The notes under the pieces: model-generated
The model's input: the letters and a program-made list of their open reading frames with translations, nothing else
Told to the model about the DNA's origin: nothing
The model's database searches: none
From: Marinobacterium mangrovicola
Lineage (GTDB): Bacteria; Pseudomonadota; Gammaproteobacteria; Pseudomonadales; Balneatricaceae
Direction of reading: 5' to 3'
Length of the DNA stretch: 64,000 bases
Assembly (NCBI RefSeq): GCF_004339595.1
Contig: NZ_SMFU01000011.1
Coordinates: 124,001-188,000, forward strand
Made by a program: the position numbers and the translations under genes
Shown here: one piece after another, positions 43,555-52,126 of the stretch
Layout: every line of letters begins with the position of its first letter
How positions within the stretch are numbered: the stretch's first letter is position 1

Positions 43555-45666
43555 TTACCAGCGGTAGTTAACCGTCGCGGTGATTTCGCGCCCAGGGTTG
43601 TAGTAGTTGGCGGTGCCGGAGCCTACCACGTGTTGCTCGTCGAACAGGTTGCGGACGTTGATCTTCAGGTCGGTATCCTTGTGGATGCGGTAGCTGAAGG
43701 AGGAGTCGAACAGGGTGGCCGATTCGCTCTTCGCGGTGTTGGCTGCATCGAAGTAGTAGGAGCCGGTGTAGCGCGCGCCCAGGCCGAAGCTCATGCCCTG
43801 TTTCGGCAGGGTGTAGTGGGTCCACAGAGAGGCCGAGTGGGTCGGTGCCGACGTGAATTCGTTGTCTTTGATGGAAGCACCGCTGCGCAGTGTGCCTTCA
43901 ACCACCTCGGTATCCATGTAGGAGTAGCCGCCGGTCAGGCTCAGGTTGTCGGTCAGGTCGACCTTGGCTTCCAGATCGAGACCGCGAACACGGGACTCAC
44001 CGATGGTTTCACGCTCGATAGTGCCGTTGTCCTGAACCACGGCGATGGTGACATCGTCTTTGTTCAGGTCGTAGATCGCCGCAGAGAAGATGGCGTTGGT
44101 GTTGGCTGGTGCATATTTGACTCCCAGCTCAACCTGGTCGCCGCGCTCGGCTTTGACGCCGATGGATGGCGGTGCGATGGACTCAACAAAGCTGACGTAG
44201 GTGGAAACCTCGTCGGTGAGTTTGTAGGTCAGGGCGCCGCGGACGGAAGTCTCGGAGAAATCATCAGACTCGGTCACGCCGCTGAGGTCGGTGCTGGATA
44301 GGTCCAGTGAATCCTGACGCACGCCGGCGGTAACGATAAAGCGATCGACAAACGACAGGTTCTGCTGCAGGAACACGGACTTGGTTTTGAAATCCTGATC
44401 GTTCCCGGTGTAAGGCAGCAAGCCGCTCGGAACGCCGCTGTATTGCGGGTCGGTCACATCGATCGGGCCTACTGCGGTGTAGATCGAGCTGCTTTCGGTG
44501 GAGGCGTCGCGGTATTCAACACCGACCAGGGTGCTGCTGTCGACGTTGTCGAACCGGGCATCGTATTGCAGGATGGCGTTGCCGATCAGCTCTTGAGCTT
44601 CGCTGTCGGTACCGAAGTAATCACGGTTGACGACGTTGCCGGTGCGGTTGGCGTTGTCGGAGATATAGACGTAACCAAAGTCATCGGTCAGGTCGCTGTA
44701 GCGCAGGTTGCCGCGCAGCACCAGGCCGTTGTTGAAGTCGTGGGTCAGCTGGCCGGTGATGCTGCTGCGCTCAACCTCGTGGTTGTTGTGGCCCGGCTCA
44801 CCGAAAAAGTCATCGCGGCTGTACTCTTTGTCCAGCGGGTAGCCGCCGCTGTTCGGGCTGCTGTCACGTTTCAGGTAATCGACGATCAGATTGGCGGTGG
44901 TGAACGCGCTTGGCTCCCAGGTCAGGCCTGCCATGAAGAACTGGTTGTCATCCTGGGAGTGATCGTATTCCCGCTCGCTGTCCTTGATCTTGCCGGTGAT
45001 GCGGAAGGCGAGCTCGTCGTTGATCATGTCGCCTACATCGAGGCCTGCTTCCACATGATCGAATGCGCCGTAAGTCAGGTAGCCGCTGCCAAACTGTTCA
45101 AATTTTGGACGCTTGCTGACAAAGTTGACCGAGCCGCCCGGGTCCGCAGGACCAAACAGGGTAGAGTTGGCGCCGCGCAGCACTTCAACGCGTTCGAAAG
45201 CGTAGGCCTCTTCGCGCACGCCGCGCATGGACCCCAGGGTCAGGCCGTCGCGGTAGGTGGTTGCCTGGAATCCGCGGATCAGGAAATAGTCGTTGCGGTC
45301 ATCGGTGCCGTAATAGTCGGTGACTACACCGGGGGTGTACTGCAGAACCTCCTCGGTGGTGTCGGCTTCGCGCTGGTTGATCTCTTTTTCGGTGATAACA
45401 GACACCGAGGCTGGGGTATCGAGGACGCTGGTGGCGACCTTGCCTCCGACCCAGAGTTCGCGAGCAACGATGGAGTTGGCGTCATCATCGGCGGCGGCCT
45501 GGGTGTTAACGATCACGGGTGCGAGACGAAAGGCTTCTGCGTTGTCTGCTTCCTCGGCGTTTACGGTCATGGGAGTGATGGCCAGAGGGGCACAGAACAT
45601 CAGCGTTGCCGCGCTGCGCTGGAACCTGGGAGTGCAATATCCCAGGGTGGTTTTGTGATCGGTCAT
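43555..45666 (-). CDS. TonB-dependent siderophore receptor
   Basis: The 703-residue outer-membrane receptor has a signal peptide ending near AVNAEEA-type residues (about 33), a plug domain (VSVITEKEINQREADTTEEVLQY, DYFLIRGF, VEVLRGANSTLFGPADPGGSVNFVSKRP) and a 22-strand beta-barrel closing in ITATVNYRW. No N-terminal signalling (STN) domain is present. The ATG at 45666 has GAAGGA 8 nt upstream; an ATG three codons earlier overlaps that site. It is next to a siderophore ABC importer and has a Fur-like box upstream. The plug and barrel type resemble receptors for hydroxamate or citrate-type siderophores; specificity is not determined. Confidence 0.95.
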   Translation of the reverse strand: MTDHKTTLGYCTPRFQRSAATLMFCAPLAITPMTVNAEEADNAEAFRLAPVIVNTQAAADDDANSIVARELWVGGKVATSVLDTPASVSVITEKEINQREADTTEEVLQYTPGVVTDYYGTDDRNDYFLIRGFQATTYRDGLTLGSMRGVREEAYAFERVEVLRGANSTLFGPADPGGSVNFVSKRPKFEQFGSGYLTYGAFDHVEAGLDVGDMINDELAFRITGKIKDSEREYDHSQDDNQFFMAGLTWEPSAFTTANLIVDYLKRDSSPNSGGYPLDKEYSRDDFFGEPGHNNHEVERSSITGQLTHDFNNGLVLRGNLRYSDLTDDFGYVYISDNANRTGNVVNRDYFGTDSEAQELIGNAILQYDARFDNVDSSTLVGVEYRDASTESSSIYTAVGPIDVTDPQYSGVPSGLLPYTGNDQDFKTKSVFLQQNLSFVDRFIVTAGVRQDSLDLSSTDLSGVTESDDFSETSVRGALTYKLTDEVSTYVSFVESIAPPSIGVKAERGDQVELGVKYAPANTNAIFSAAIYDLNKDDVTIAVVQDNGTIERETIGESRVRGLDLEAKVDLTDNLSLTGGYSYMDTEVVEGTLRSGASIKDNEFTSAPTHSASLWTHYTLPKQGMSFGLGARYTGSYYFDAANTAKSESATLFDSSFSYRIHKDTDLKINVRNLFDEQHVVGSGTANYYNPGREITATVNYRW

Positions 45667-45756
45667 TCGTTGCATCCTTCGCGTTTACAAGAAAAGTTGA
45701 ACAGTCGCTCGATGGCTACATTCACGCACATTTTGAGGAACGCGAAGCTTAGTGTC

Positions 45757-45775
45757 AATAATGAGAATTATAATC
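45757..45775. promoter_or_regulatory. Fur box upstream of the TonB receptor gene
   Basis: AATAATGAGAATTATAATC matches 15 of 19 positions of the Fur consensus GATAATGATAATCATTATC. It lies about 90 nt upstream of the receptor start. Confidence 0.8.
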
Positions 45776-45866
45776 ATGTAGATTATTGTTAAATCATTTG
45801 TGACGCATGTTTTATAAACCCGGAGTAGTTACCCGAAGATCCAGGTATCGACGCTTAAAGGTCGCT

Positions 45867-46676
45867 CTAGCGTTCGGAGGCGAGACGGTGACGACCGATC
45901 GGCAGCATCATCGGCTTGCTGGAAATCGGGTCGGGGATTACCTGGCTGCGCAGGCCAAATACGGACTGGATCATCTCTTCATTGAGAATGCTGTTCGGTT
46001 CGCCATGGGCATAAAGCTTGCCACCGGTCATGGCCACCAGCTGGTCTGAATAGCGCGCCGCCAGGTTGAGATCATGCAGCACCATAACCACGGTGATGCC
46101 GCGTTGATGGTTGAGGTCGGTGAGGAGGTCCAGTACCTCGACCTGGTGGCTGACATCGAGAAAGGTGGTGGGTTCGTCCAGCAGCAGGATGTCTGTCTCC
46201 TGAGCCAGCGCCATGGCGATCCAGACCCGTTGGCGCTGTCCGCCGGACAGGGCGTCGACCTCCCGGTCGGCCAGGTCGGTGGTCTGGGTGACCTCCAGCG
46301 CCTTGGCGATCGCAGCGTCGTCATGGCTGTTCCAGCGGGAGATCAGGCCGTGATGAGGATGCCGGCCTCGGCTGACCAGGTCCGCCACGGTAATCCCCTC
46401 CGGCGCCACCGGTGACTGGGGCAGCAGGCCCAGGGTGCGAGCCAGTACCCGTGTAGGGCTGCGGTGCACCGATTTGCCATCCAGCAGAACCTGTCCGGCG
46501 GAAGGGGCGAGTAGACGGGCCAGGGTGCGTAGCAGGGTGGATTTGCCACAGCCGTTGGCGCCGACGATCGATGTGATCCGGCCCGCCGCGAAGCTGAGGT
46601 CAAGGTCATCAAGGATGGTACGCTCGCCGTAACCAGCCGACAGATCTTCAACAACCAGGGAGTGCGCGGCAGTCAT
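45867..46676 (-). CDS. Siderophore ABC importer ATPase (FecE/FepC-like)
   Basis: The 269-residue ATPase has Walker A GANGCGKSTL, signature LSGGQRQR, Walker B ILLLDEPTTFLD and the switch histidine VLHDLNLAARYSD. QSPVAPEGITVADLVSRGRHPH is characteristic of the iron-siderophore group. It is the last gene of a four-gene operon whose members overlap by 4 bp each: binding protein, two permeases, ATPase. Confidence 0.95.
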   Translation of the reverse strand: MTAAHSLVVEDLSAGYGERTILDDLDLSFAAGRITSIVGANGCGKSTLLRTLARLLAPSAGQVLLDGKSVHRSPTRVLARTLGLLPQSPVAPEGITVADLVSRGRHPHHGLISRWNSHDDAAIAKALEVTQTTDLADREVDALSGGQRQRVWIAMALAQETDILLLDEPTTFLDVSHQVEVLDLLTDLNHQRGITVVMVLHDLNLAARYSDQLVAMTGGKLYAHGEPNSILNEEMIQSVFGLRSQVIPDPISSKPMMLPIGRHRLASER

Positions 46677-47716
46677 AGAGAGCCTCCGTTGCGGTTAACG
46701 CGAACAATCAGATAGATCAGGTAAGGTGCGCCGAGTGCGCCGGTGACAACGCCTACAGGGTAGCGGCTCGGTAATAAGAATTGGCCGATATAGTCGCCTA
46801 CGAGCACCAGGCAGGCACCGACCAGTGCAGATGGAATCAGCAGTGAGCCATTCGACCCGATAATCCGCGCAGCGATGGGGCCGGAGAGAAAAGCGACAAA
46901 GGCGATGGGCCCGGTGACTGCGGTAGCGACGGCGATCATGCCGACGGCGCAGACGATCACGGTGATGCGCGTCACACCAACCCTCACTCCCAGGGCGGCA
47001 GCGGTGTCGTCCCCGAGGCGCAGAGCTTCCAGGTCCCGGGCACGGCAGAGCAGAATACCGCCGAACACCAGCAGCGCGATAAGCACCGGCAGTGCCTGGC
47101 TCAGCTGGGCGGAATTGACGCTGCCGGTGAGCCAGCGCATCGCCTCCTGAAGATCCCAGGAGGGTGCGCGCGCAAGAATATAGGCGATAAAGCTCTCGAT
47201 CATCGCCGAGACGCCGATGCCGATAAGGATCAGCCGGGTACCGGCAACGCCGTTGCGGTAAGAGAAGCCATAGACCAGCAGTGCAACACCAAGCCCGACA
47301 AAGACCGAAAATATCGATACCGCCACGCCGTCCATCTGCAGGACGACGATGGCGAATACCGCAGCAGCGCTGGCACCGCCACTGACGCCGATTATATCGG
47401 GGCTGGCCAGCGGGTTACGCAGCATGATCTGAAAAGCCACACCGCCCAAGCCAAAGCAGCAACCGGCCAGTATGCACAGCAGTGCGCGGGGCAGGCGCAG
47501 CTGGCCCACGGTAAAGCTGGCGCCGGGCACGTTTTCACCCAGAAGTACGCGCAGCACCTCCTGCAACGGTGTAAACGACTGACCGAGCATCAGCGTCAGA
47601 GCAAAGCCCGCCGCAAGGATAAAGACGAAGATTGCCAGTAGTGCTCGCCAGCTGCGCGCGCGTTTCAGTCGGCCGCGGCGTACCTTCATCAGGCTGTTGT
47701 CCATATGAGCGGTCAT
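46673..47716 (-). CDS. Siderophore ABC importer permease (FecD/FepG-like)
   Basis: The 347-residue FecCD-family permease has about nine to ten helices. Family motifs include LRLPRALLCILAGCCFGLGGVAFQIMLRNPLASPDIIGVSGGASAA and GPIAFVAFLSGPIAARIIG. The ATG overlaps the previous permease stop (ATGA). It pairs with the second permease to form the channel. The N-terminus is charged (LMKVRRGRLKRARSW), as usual for the inside-facing end. Confidence 0.95.
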   Translation of the reverse strand: MTAHMDNSLMKVRRGRLKRARSWRALLAIFVFILAAGFALTLMLGQSFTPLQEVLRVLLGENVPGASFTVGQLRLPRALLCILAGCCFGLGGVAFQIMLRNPLASPDIIGVSGGASAAAVFAIVVLQMDGVAVSIFSVFVGLGVALLVYGFSYRNGVAGTRLILIGIGVSAMIESFIAYILARAPSWDLQEAMRWLTGSVNSAQLSQALPVLIALLVFGGILLCRARDLEALRLGDDTAAALGVRVGVTRITVIVCAVGMIAVATAVTGPIAFVAFLSGPIAARIIGSNGSLLIPSALVGACLVLVGDYIGQFLLPSRYPVGVVTGALGAPYLIYLIVRVNRNGGSL

Positions 47717-48747
47717 AGGTCGCGCACCCGCTGGCGTCTAACGATCCAGATAAAAAACGGCGCGCCGATAAAGGCGGTGACGACGCCAACCTCAATTTCG
47801 CTGGGGCGGGCAAGGATTCGTCCAGCCACATCGGCGAGCAGCAGCAGGCTGGCGCCGCAAACGGCGGAAAAGGGCAGCAGCCAGCGGTGATCCACGCCGA
47901 CGAGCAGGCGGCATAGATGCGGCACCAACAGCCCAACAAAACCTATGGGGCCACAGGCCGCTGTGGTTGCCCCGCACAGCAGAATCGCGCCAATGCCTGC
48001 CGTTGCCCGCGCCAGTGCAACCTTCTCGCCGAGCCCAGCGGCCAGCTCATCGCCGAGCGCCAGGGTGTTCAGCTTGCGAGCTGACAGCAGGCTGATGGCA
48101 AAGCCGGCCAGCAGAAAAGGCAGTACCAAGTTAAGCGTATCGAAAGTAGCGCCGCCCACACCGCCGATCTGCCAGGAGCGCACGCCACCGGCGATATCGT
48201 TGCGCGGCAAAACCAAGGCCAGGGTAAAGCTGGAGAGGGCAATCGACGTGGCGGCCCCTGCCAGGGCCAGTTTCAGCGGGGTGGCGCCGCCGCGGCCCAG
48301 CGAACCGATCAGGTACACGAAGACCGCGGTGACGCCGGCACCGATAATGGCCGTCCAGACATAGGCTGACGCCAGGCTCATGCCAAACCAGGCCAAGCCA
48401 ATCACCACGGCGAGTGTCGCGCCAAGATTGACCCCGAGAATACCCGGGTCCGCCAGCGGGTTACGCGTCACGCCCTGCATGATCGCGCCGGCCAGGCCCA
48501 GTGCGGCTCCGGCGATGACCGCCAGCAGTGTGCGCGGAATCCGCATTGCCACGGCCGCTTCACCCACCGTGTTCACCTGGCCGTTCAGCGCAGCGAAGAT
48601 CTCTTCCCAGCTAACCTCACGGGTACCGATCGCGACGGACAGAAAACAGAGCGCGGCCAACAGAGTCAGCAGGCAAAGCAGACTGAGCGGCTTCAGTGCC
48701 CCGTGCGCGCCTATAGCTGTCGAAGTGGAGGCTGTGGATGGGGTCAT
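47713..48747 (-). CDS. Siderophore ABC importer permease (FecC/FepD-like)
   Basis: The 344-residue FecCD-family permease has MRIPRTLLAVIAGAALGLAGAIMQGVTRNPLADPGILGVNLGA and, near the end, ACGPIGFVGLLVPHLCRLLVGVDHRWLLPFS, which marks the first permease of such pairs. It overlaps both neighbours by 4 bp. It forms the inner-membrane channel with the permease at 46673. Confidence 0.95.
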   Translation of the reverse strand: MTPSTASTSTAIGAHGALKPLSLLCLLTLLAALCFLSVAIGTREVSWEEIFAALNGQVNTVGEAAVAMRIPRTLLAVIAGAALGLAGAIMQGVTRNPLADPGILGVNLGATLAVVIGLAWFGMSLASAYVWTAIIGAGVTAVFVYLIGSLGRGGATPLKLALAGAATSIALSSFTLALVLPRNDIAGGVRSWQIGGVGGATFDTLNLVLPFLLAGFAISLLSARKLNTLALGDELAAGLGEKVALARATAGIGAILLCGATTAACGPIGFVGLLVPHLCRLLVGVDHRWLLPFSAVCGASLLLLADVAGRILARPSEIEVGVVTAFIGAPFFIWIVRRQRVRDL

Positions 48748-49745
48748 TCTGATTTGCGAGCGGCCGCCGCCAGGGTATCGACGTAGTCATCCAGCACCCA
48801 GGGGATGGAAAGCGGCGTCGGGTTGGCGCCGGTGGCACTAGGACCGTTGCCGAGCATCACCACGGCATCCTTGGCGATGGCGCGCATTCTGGAAGTCAGC
48901 GGGTTGGACTTGAGGGGCCCAAGCAGCTGCTCGCCGCCGTAGGTGACGAAGATATCGACATCATCGAAGCTGTCGATCTTTTCGATACTGACCTCGCCGG
49001 AGAACTGACCCTTCTGGGTTGCGTCGATCACGCTCTGCGGTGAATGCAGGCCCAGGTCTTCGAAAAAGCTGACCCGTGCATCGTTGCCGGAATAGAAGTG
49101 CAGGGTGCTCAGGTTGGTAGGATCCAGATGGGTGATAAACATCGCCGTTTTATCTTCCAGCTCCGGGTAGCGGGCGACGCTTGTTGCGATCTCTGCTTCG
49201 ATCTGTCCGATAAGAGCTTCCCCCTCGGCGGCCATGCCAAGCCCCGCGCTGTTCGTGCGGATCAGCTCACGCCAGCTGGTGGACCAGGGGGCTTCCGGAT
49301 AGGCGACAACCGGCGCGATCATGCTCAGCGTGTCGTAGTCAGCCTGACTGAGGCCAGAGTAGCCGGCCAGAATGACATCGGGTTGGGTCGCGGCGACCGC
49401 TTCAAAGTCGATGCCGTCCCCCTCATCGAAGAGGGCCGGTACCGGTGCACCGAGCTCCTTCAGGCGGGCGCTCACCCAGGGCAGCAGCCCATCGCCATCA
49501 TCGTCACCAAATCCCGCTGCGGCAAAGCCTACCGGCACCACACCCAGTGCCAGGGGCACCTCGTGATTGGCCCAGGCCACGGTGGCGACGCGTTCAGGTT
49601 TCGCCTCAATGGTGGTGGTGCCGAAGGCGTGATTGATGGTGATCGGAAACCACTGCTTTGGCCCATCTGAGCGCGCAGCGGCGGAGAAGGGCAGGATCGC
49701 GATGCAGACAAGCGTCGTGACGATAATTCGCAGATTTTTACGCAT
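48744..49745 (-). CDS. Iron-siderophore periplasmic binding protein
   Basis: The 333-residue protein has a signal peptide (LRIIVTTLVCIAILPFSAAARS) and the class III binding fold. GTTTIEAKPERVATVAWANHEVPLALGVVPVGF and FEAVAATQPDVILAGYSGL are typical of FecB/FhuD relatives. It starts the four-gene importer operon. No clear ribosome site precedes the ATG at 49745. A Fur-like sequence lies in the short divergent gap to the next gene, so control by iron is likely. Confidence 0.94.
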   Translation of the reverse strand: MRKNLRIIVTTLVCIAILPFSAAARSDGPKQWFPITINHAFGTTTIEAKPERVATVAWANHEVPLALGVVPVGFAAAGFGDDDGDGLLPWVSARLKELGAPVPALFDEGDGIDFEAVAATQPDVILAGYSGLSQADYDTLSMIAPVVAYPEAPWSTSWRELIRTNSAGLGMAAEGEALIGQIEAEIATSVARYPELEDKTAMFITHLDPTNLSTLHFYSGNDARVSFFEDLGLHSPQSVIDATQKGQFSGEVSIEKIDSFDDVDIFVTYGGEQLLGPLKSNPLTSRMRAIAKDAVVMLGNGPSATGANPTPLSIPWVLDDYVDTLAAAARKSE

Positions 49746-49806
49746 ATCGGGAGGATCAAACTTTGATTAGAAATAGCGACAGTGTACAGTGAATAGAATA
49801 CGTAAT

Positions 49807-49825
49807 ACCAATGAGAAGCAATATC
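49807..49825. promoter_or_regulatory. Weak Fur-box-like sequence in the divergent gap
   Basis: ACCAATGAGAAGCAATATC matches 12 of 19 Fur consensus positions. It ends directly before the start codon of the flavin-binding gene and lies 60-80 nt upstream of the binding-protein gene. Confidence 0.45.
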
Positions 49826-50395
49826 ATGACGCAGATAACATCCCTTGAGCAATTGAGGGAGCTATATCCAGAGCCGATGGAGATCGTGCAGAAAAAAGTG
49901 ATGCCGGCGCTGGATGTTCACACCATCACCTTCATCGAGCACAGCCCCTTTGCGCTGCTCTCCAGCATCGATAGCCAGAGCAATGTCGATGTATCTCCCA
50001 AGGGTGGCGAGCCAGGCTTTATCAAAGTGCTCGATGATAAGACGATCCTGATCCCAGACACGGCAGGCAATAACCGAGTCGACGGCCTGAAGAATATTCT
50101 CGAGAACCCCGGTGTTGGCCTGCTGTTTATGGTCAACGGTATTAACGAGATCATCCGCGTCAAAGGCAAAGCCAGTATCCATACCGACGCGGATCTGCTT
50201 GAGCGGTGTGCCGAGGGTGGGAAGCTGCCCAAAGTGGTGATCAAGGTCGCCGTTGAAAGCGTGTTCTTTCATTGCCCTAAGGCGCTTTGGGTTGGCAAGT
50301 TGTGGGAGAGCGAATACCGGGTCGACCGCTCGTTTCTGCCCAATCTGGGCGAGATTGTTCAGGATCAGATCGCTATCCATAAACCCGGCGAGTAA
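49826..50395 (+). CDS. Pyridoxamine 5'-phosphate oxidase-like FMN-binding protein
   Basis: This 189-residue split-barrel flavoprotein is of the type often annotated MSMEG_1061-like. HSPFALLSSIDSQSNVDVSPKGGEPGFIKVLDDKTILIPDTAGNNRVDGLKNILENPGVGLLFMV contains the FMN-binding barrel. The ATG at 49826 is preferred over one five codons earlier, which lies inside the Fur-like sequence. It is divergent from the siderophore importer operon. A flavin reductase acting on ferric siderophores is an attractive but unproven idea; a general oxidase is the alternative. Confidence 0.88.
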   Translation: MTQITSLEQLRELYPEPMEIVQKKVMPALDVHTITFIEHSPFALLSSIDSQSNVDVSPKGGEPGFIKVLDDKTILIPDTAGNNRVDGLKNILENPGVGLLFMVNGINEIIRVKGKASIHTDADLLERCAEGGKLPKVVIKVAVESVFFHCPKALWVGKLWESEYRVDRSFLPNLGEIVQDQIAIHKPGE

Positions 50396-50552
50396 TTCGG
50401 CTGCGACCTGGATATTTCCTGTTTAAGAGGAATAGGCAGACTTGTAGTCGGGAATTGAGTCGAGGATCTGGCTGGTTTGAAGAATCAGGCAAGGAATAGG
50501 CAGGATCGGGTAGGGGCTTCGTAGCTCTGGTTTTTTACAATGGGCGCTTCTT

Positions 50553-50577
50553 GGCACGAGGATGTCGTGCCGTTTTT
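50553..50577 (+). terminator. Terminator-like hairpin upstream of the alcohol dehydrogenase gene
   Basis: GGCACGA (50553-50559) pairs with TCGTGCC (50565-50571), loop GGATG, followed by GTTTTTG. It lies 160 nt after the flavoprotein gene and 47 nt before the next start. It may end the former transcript or attenuate the latter. Confidence 0.65.
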
Positions 50578-50623
50578 GTTGTTGTTCAAATGTGTTGTAA
50601 AAGCCAGAGAGCAAGGAGTTTCC

Positions 50624-51676
50624 ATGAAAACGGTTGGTTATGCGTCGTATTCAGCAGATACCGAAATGGTGCCTTACCACTTCGAGCGTCGTGCCTTGCG
50701 GGCAAATGATGTAGCCATTGAAATTCTCTACAGCGGTGTGTGCCACTCCGATCTGCACACCGTGAACGGCGACTGGGGTCCCCAGCCGTCACCGATCGTA
50801 CCGGGCCATGAAATTGTAGGTCGTGTTATCGAGGTAGGTCCAAAAGTCAGCAACTACAAGGTTGGCGATCAGGTCGGTGTGGGTTGCATGGTCGACAGCT
50901 GCCAGGAGTGCGATCAGTGTCACCACGGCGAAGAGCAGTTCTGCCGTCACGGCATGACACCGACCTACGGTGCGCCGGACCGCATCTCCGGTGAGATCAC
51001 CCAGGGCGGTTACTCCAAGCACATTGTTGTGCGCGAAGAGTTCGTGCTGAGCATCCCTGAAGCGCTGGACCTGTCTCGCGCAGCGCCGATTCTCTGTGCC
51101 GGCATCACCACCTTCTCTCCGCTGCGTACCTGGAACATCGGCGAAGGCAGCCGTGTGGGTGTCATCGGTCTGGGTGGCCTGGGTCACATGGCCGTTCAGC
51201 TGGCCGCTGCTATGGGCGCAGAAGTCACCGTGCTGAGCCGCTCCAAGCAGAAAGAGGAAGAAGCGAAAAAGATCGGTGCCAAGGGTATTCTGGCTTCTAC
51301 CGATGAAGACGCCATGAACGCAGCGGCTTCTTCATTTGATCTGATCATTGATACGGTGCCGGTTGAGCACGATGTCACGCTTTACACACCGCTGCTCGAT
51401 GTGGACGCTACCCTTGTCATCGTCGGGCAGGTCGGTCCGATGAAAGAGTTCATGACGGTACCGATGATTATGGGGCGTCGTCGTGTTGCCGGTTCCCTGA
51501 TCGGTGGCGTGAAACAGACCCAGGAAGTGCTAGATTTCTGTGCCGAGCACAACATCCACCCGATCTGTGAAATCATCCGCCCGGAGCAGATCAACGAAGC
51601 GTTTGAAGTGATGGAAAAGGGTGATATTGCCCACCGTTACGTGATGAAAATGACCGAGATGGCTGACGACGCCTGA
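50624..51676 (+). CDS. Zinc-dependent alcohol dehydrogenase (YahK/cinnamyl-alcohol type)
   Basis: The 350-residue medium-chain dehydrogenase oxidises alcohols or, more likely, reduces aldehydes with NAD(P)H. Catalytic zinc ligands are in YSGVCHSDLH and VPGHEIVG. The structural zinc cysteines are in CQECDQCHHGEEQFC. The cofactor motif is GLGGLGHMAVQLAAAMGAEVTVLSRS. The gene family is that of YahK and plant cinnamyl alcohol dehydrogenase, which favour aromatic and other aldehydes with NADPH. The ATG at 50624 has AAGGAG 6 nt upstream. A strong terminator follows, so it is a single-gene unit. An aromatic aldehyde role would suit the neighbourhood. Confidence 0.94.
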   Translation: MKTVGYASYSADTEMVPYHFERRALRANDVAIEILYSGVCHSDLHTVNGDWGPQPSPIVPGHEIVGRVIEVGPKVSNYKVGDQVGVGCMVDSCQECDQCHHGEEQFCRHGMTPTYGAPDRISGEITQGGYSKHIVVREEFVLSIPEALDLSRAAPILCAGITTFSPLRTWNIGEGSRVGVIGLGGLGHMAVQLAAAMGAEVTVLSRSKQKEEEAKKIGAKGILASTDEDAMNAAASSFDLIIDTVPVEHDVTLYTPLLDVDATLVIVGQVGPMKEFMTVPMIMGRRRVAGSLIGGVKQTQEVLDFCAEHNIHPICEIIRPEQINEAFEVMEKGDIAHRYVMKMTEMADDA

Positions 51677-51728
51677 TTCTCGTCTCTCAGAGCTGGCCGT
51701 GATCCTGGCCAGCTTCTACAGCGTTATA

Positions 51729-51753
51729 ACACCCCGCCTTGCGGGGTGTTTTT
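51729..51753 (+). terminator. Rho-independent terminator after the alcohol dehydrogenase gene
   Basis: ACACCCCGC pairs with GCGGGGTGT around a CTT loop, followed by five T. Confidence 0.95.
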
Positions 51754-52126
51754 CGTTTGGGCTTGTAAAGCCTTTTATGCCCGCCTTCCTTCTCCCATCC
51801 GTCTCACTATCTCATGGCCGGTCGCTCTCATGACTCGATATCTCTTCGCGCAACGAGAGAACCGCTGCCCCCTTATACAGCGCGCAGAGCTTTTCCTTCG
51901 AAAATCAACATCGTTCTGGATTCATTGTTAATAAAAATATAAAAACACAGTGGTGCGATTATTGCTCCTTAGGTAGTGTTCAGCGCTGATTAGACAGCTG
52001 CCGGGATTATTTGAACCCTGGTTGTTCGTGGCCGACTCGCCAGACCCTGGCCAGGAAGTAGATCGAATACCGCTTTTTCTCGGATGACCCGATGACAATT
52101 ACAACTAAAGAAAAATGGAGTTAGAC
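51754..52126. other. 373-bp gap upstream of the TRAP transporter genes
   Basis: I see no gene. The AT-rich block around 51925-51955 (GTTAATAAAAATATAAAAAC) is the likely promoter of the TRAP operon. The regulator is not evident from the gap. Confidence 0.5.

Noticed and set aside
44443-45792. 449-codon open frame antisense to the TonB receptor gene
   Set aside because: Val/Gly-rich mirror of the receptor coding strand, with no ribosome site or family resemblance.
50428-50503. Direct repeat AGGAATAGGCAG (two copies 64 nt apart) upstream of the alcohol dehydrogenase gene
   Set aside because: Only 12 nt with no symmetry or regulator nearby; could be chance.
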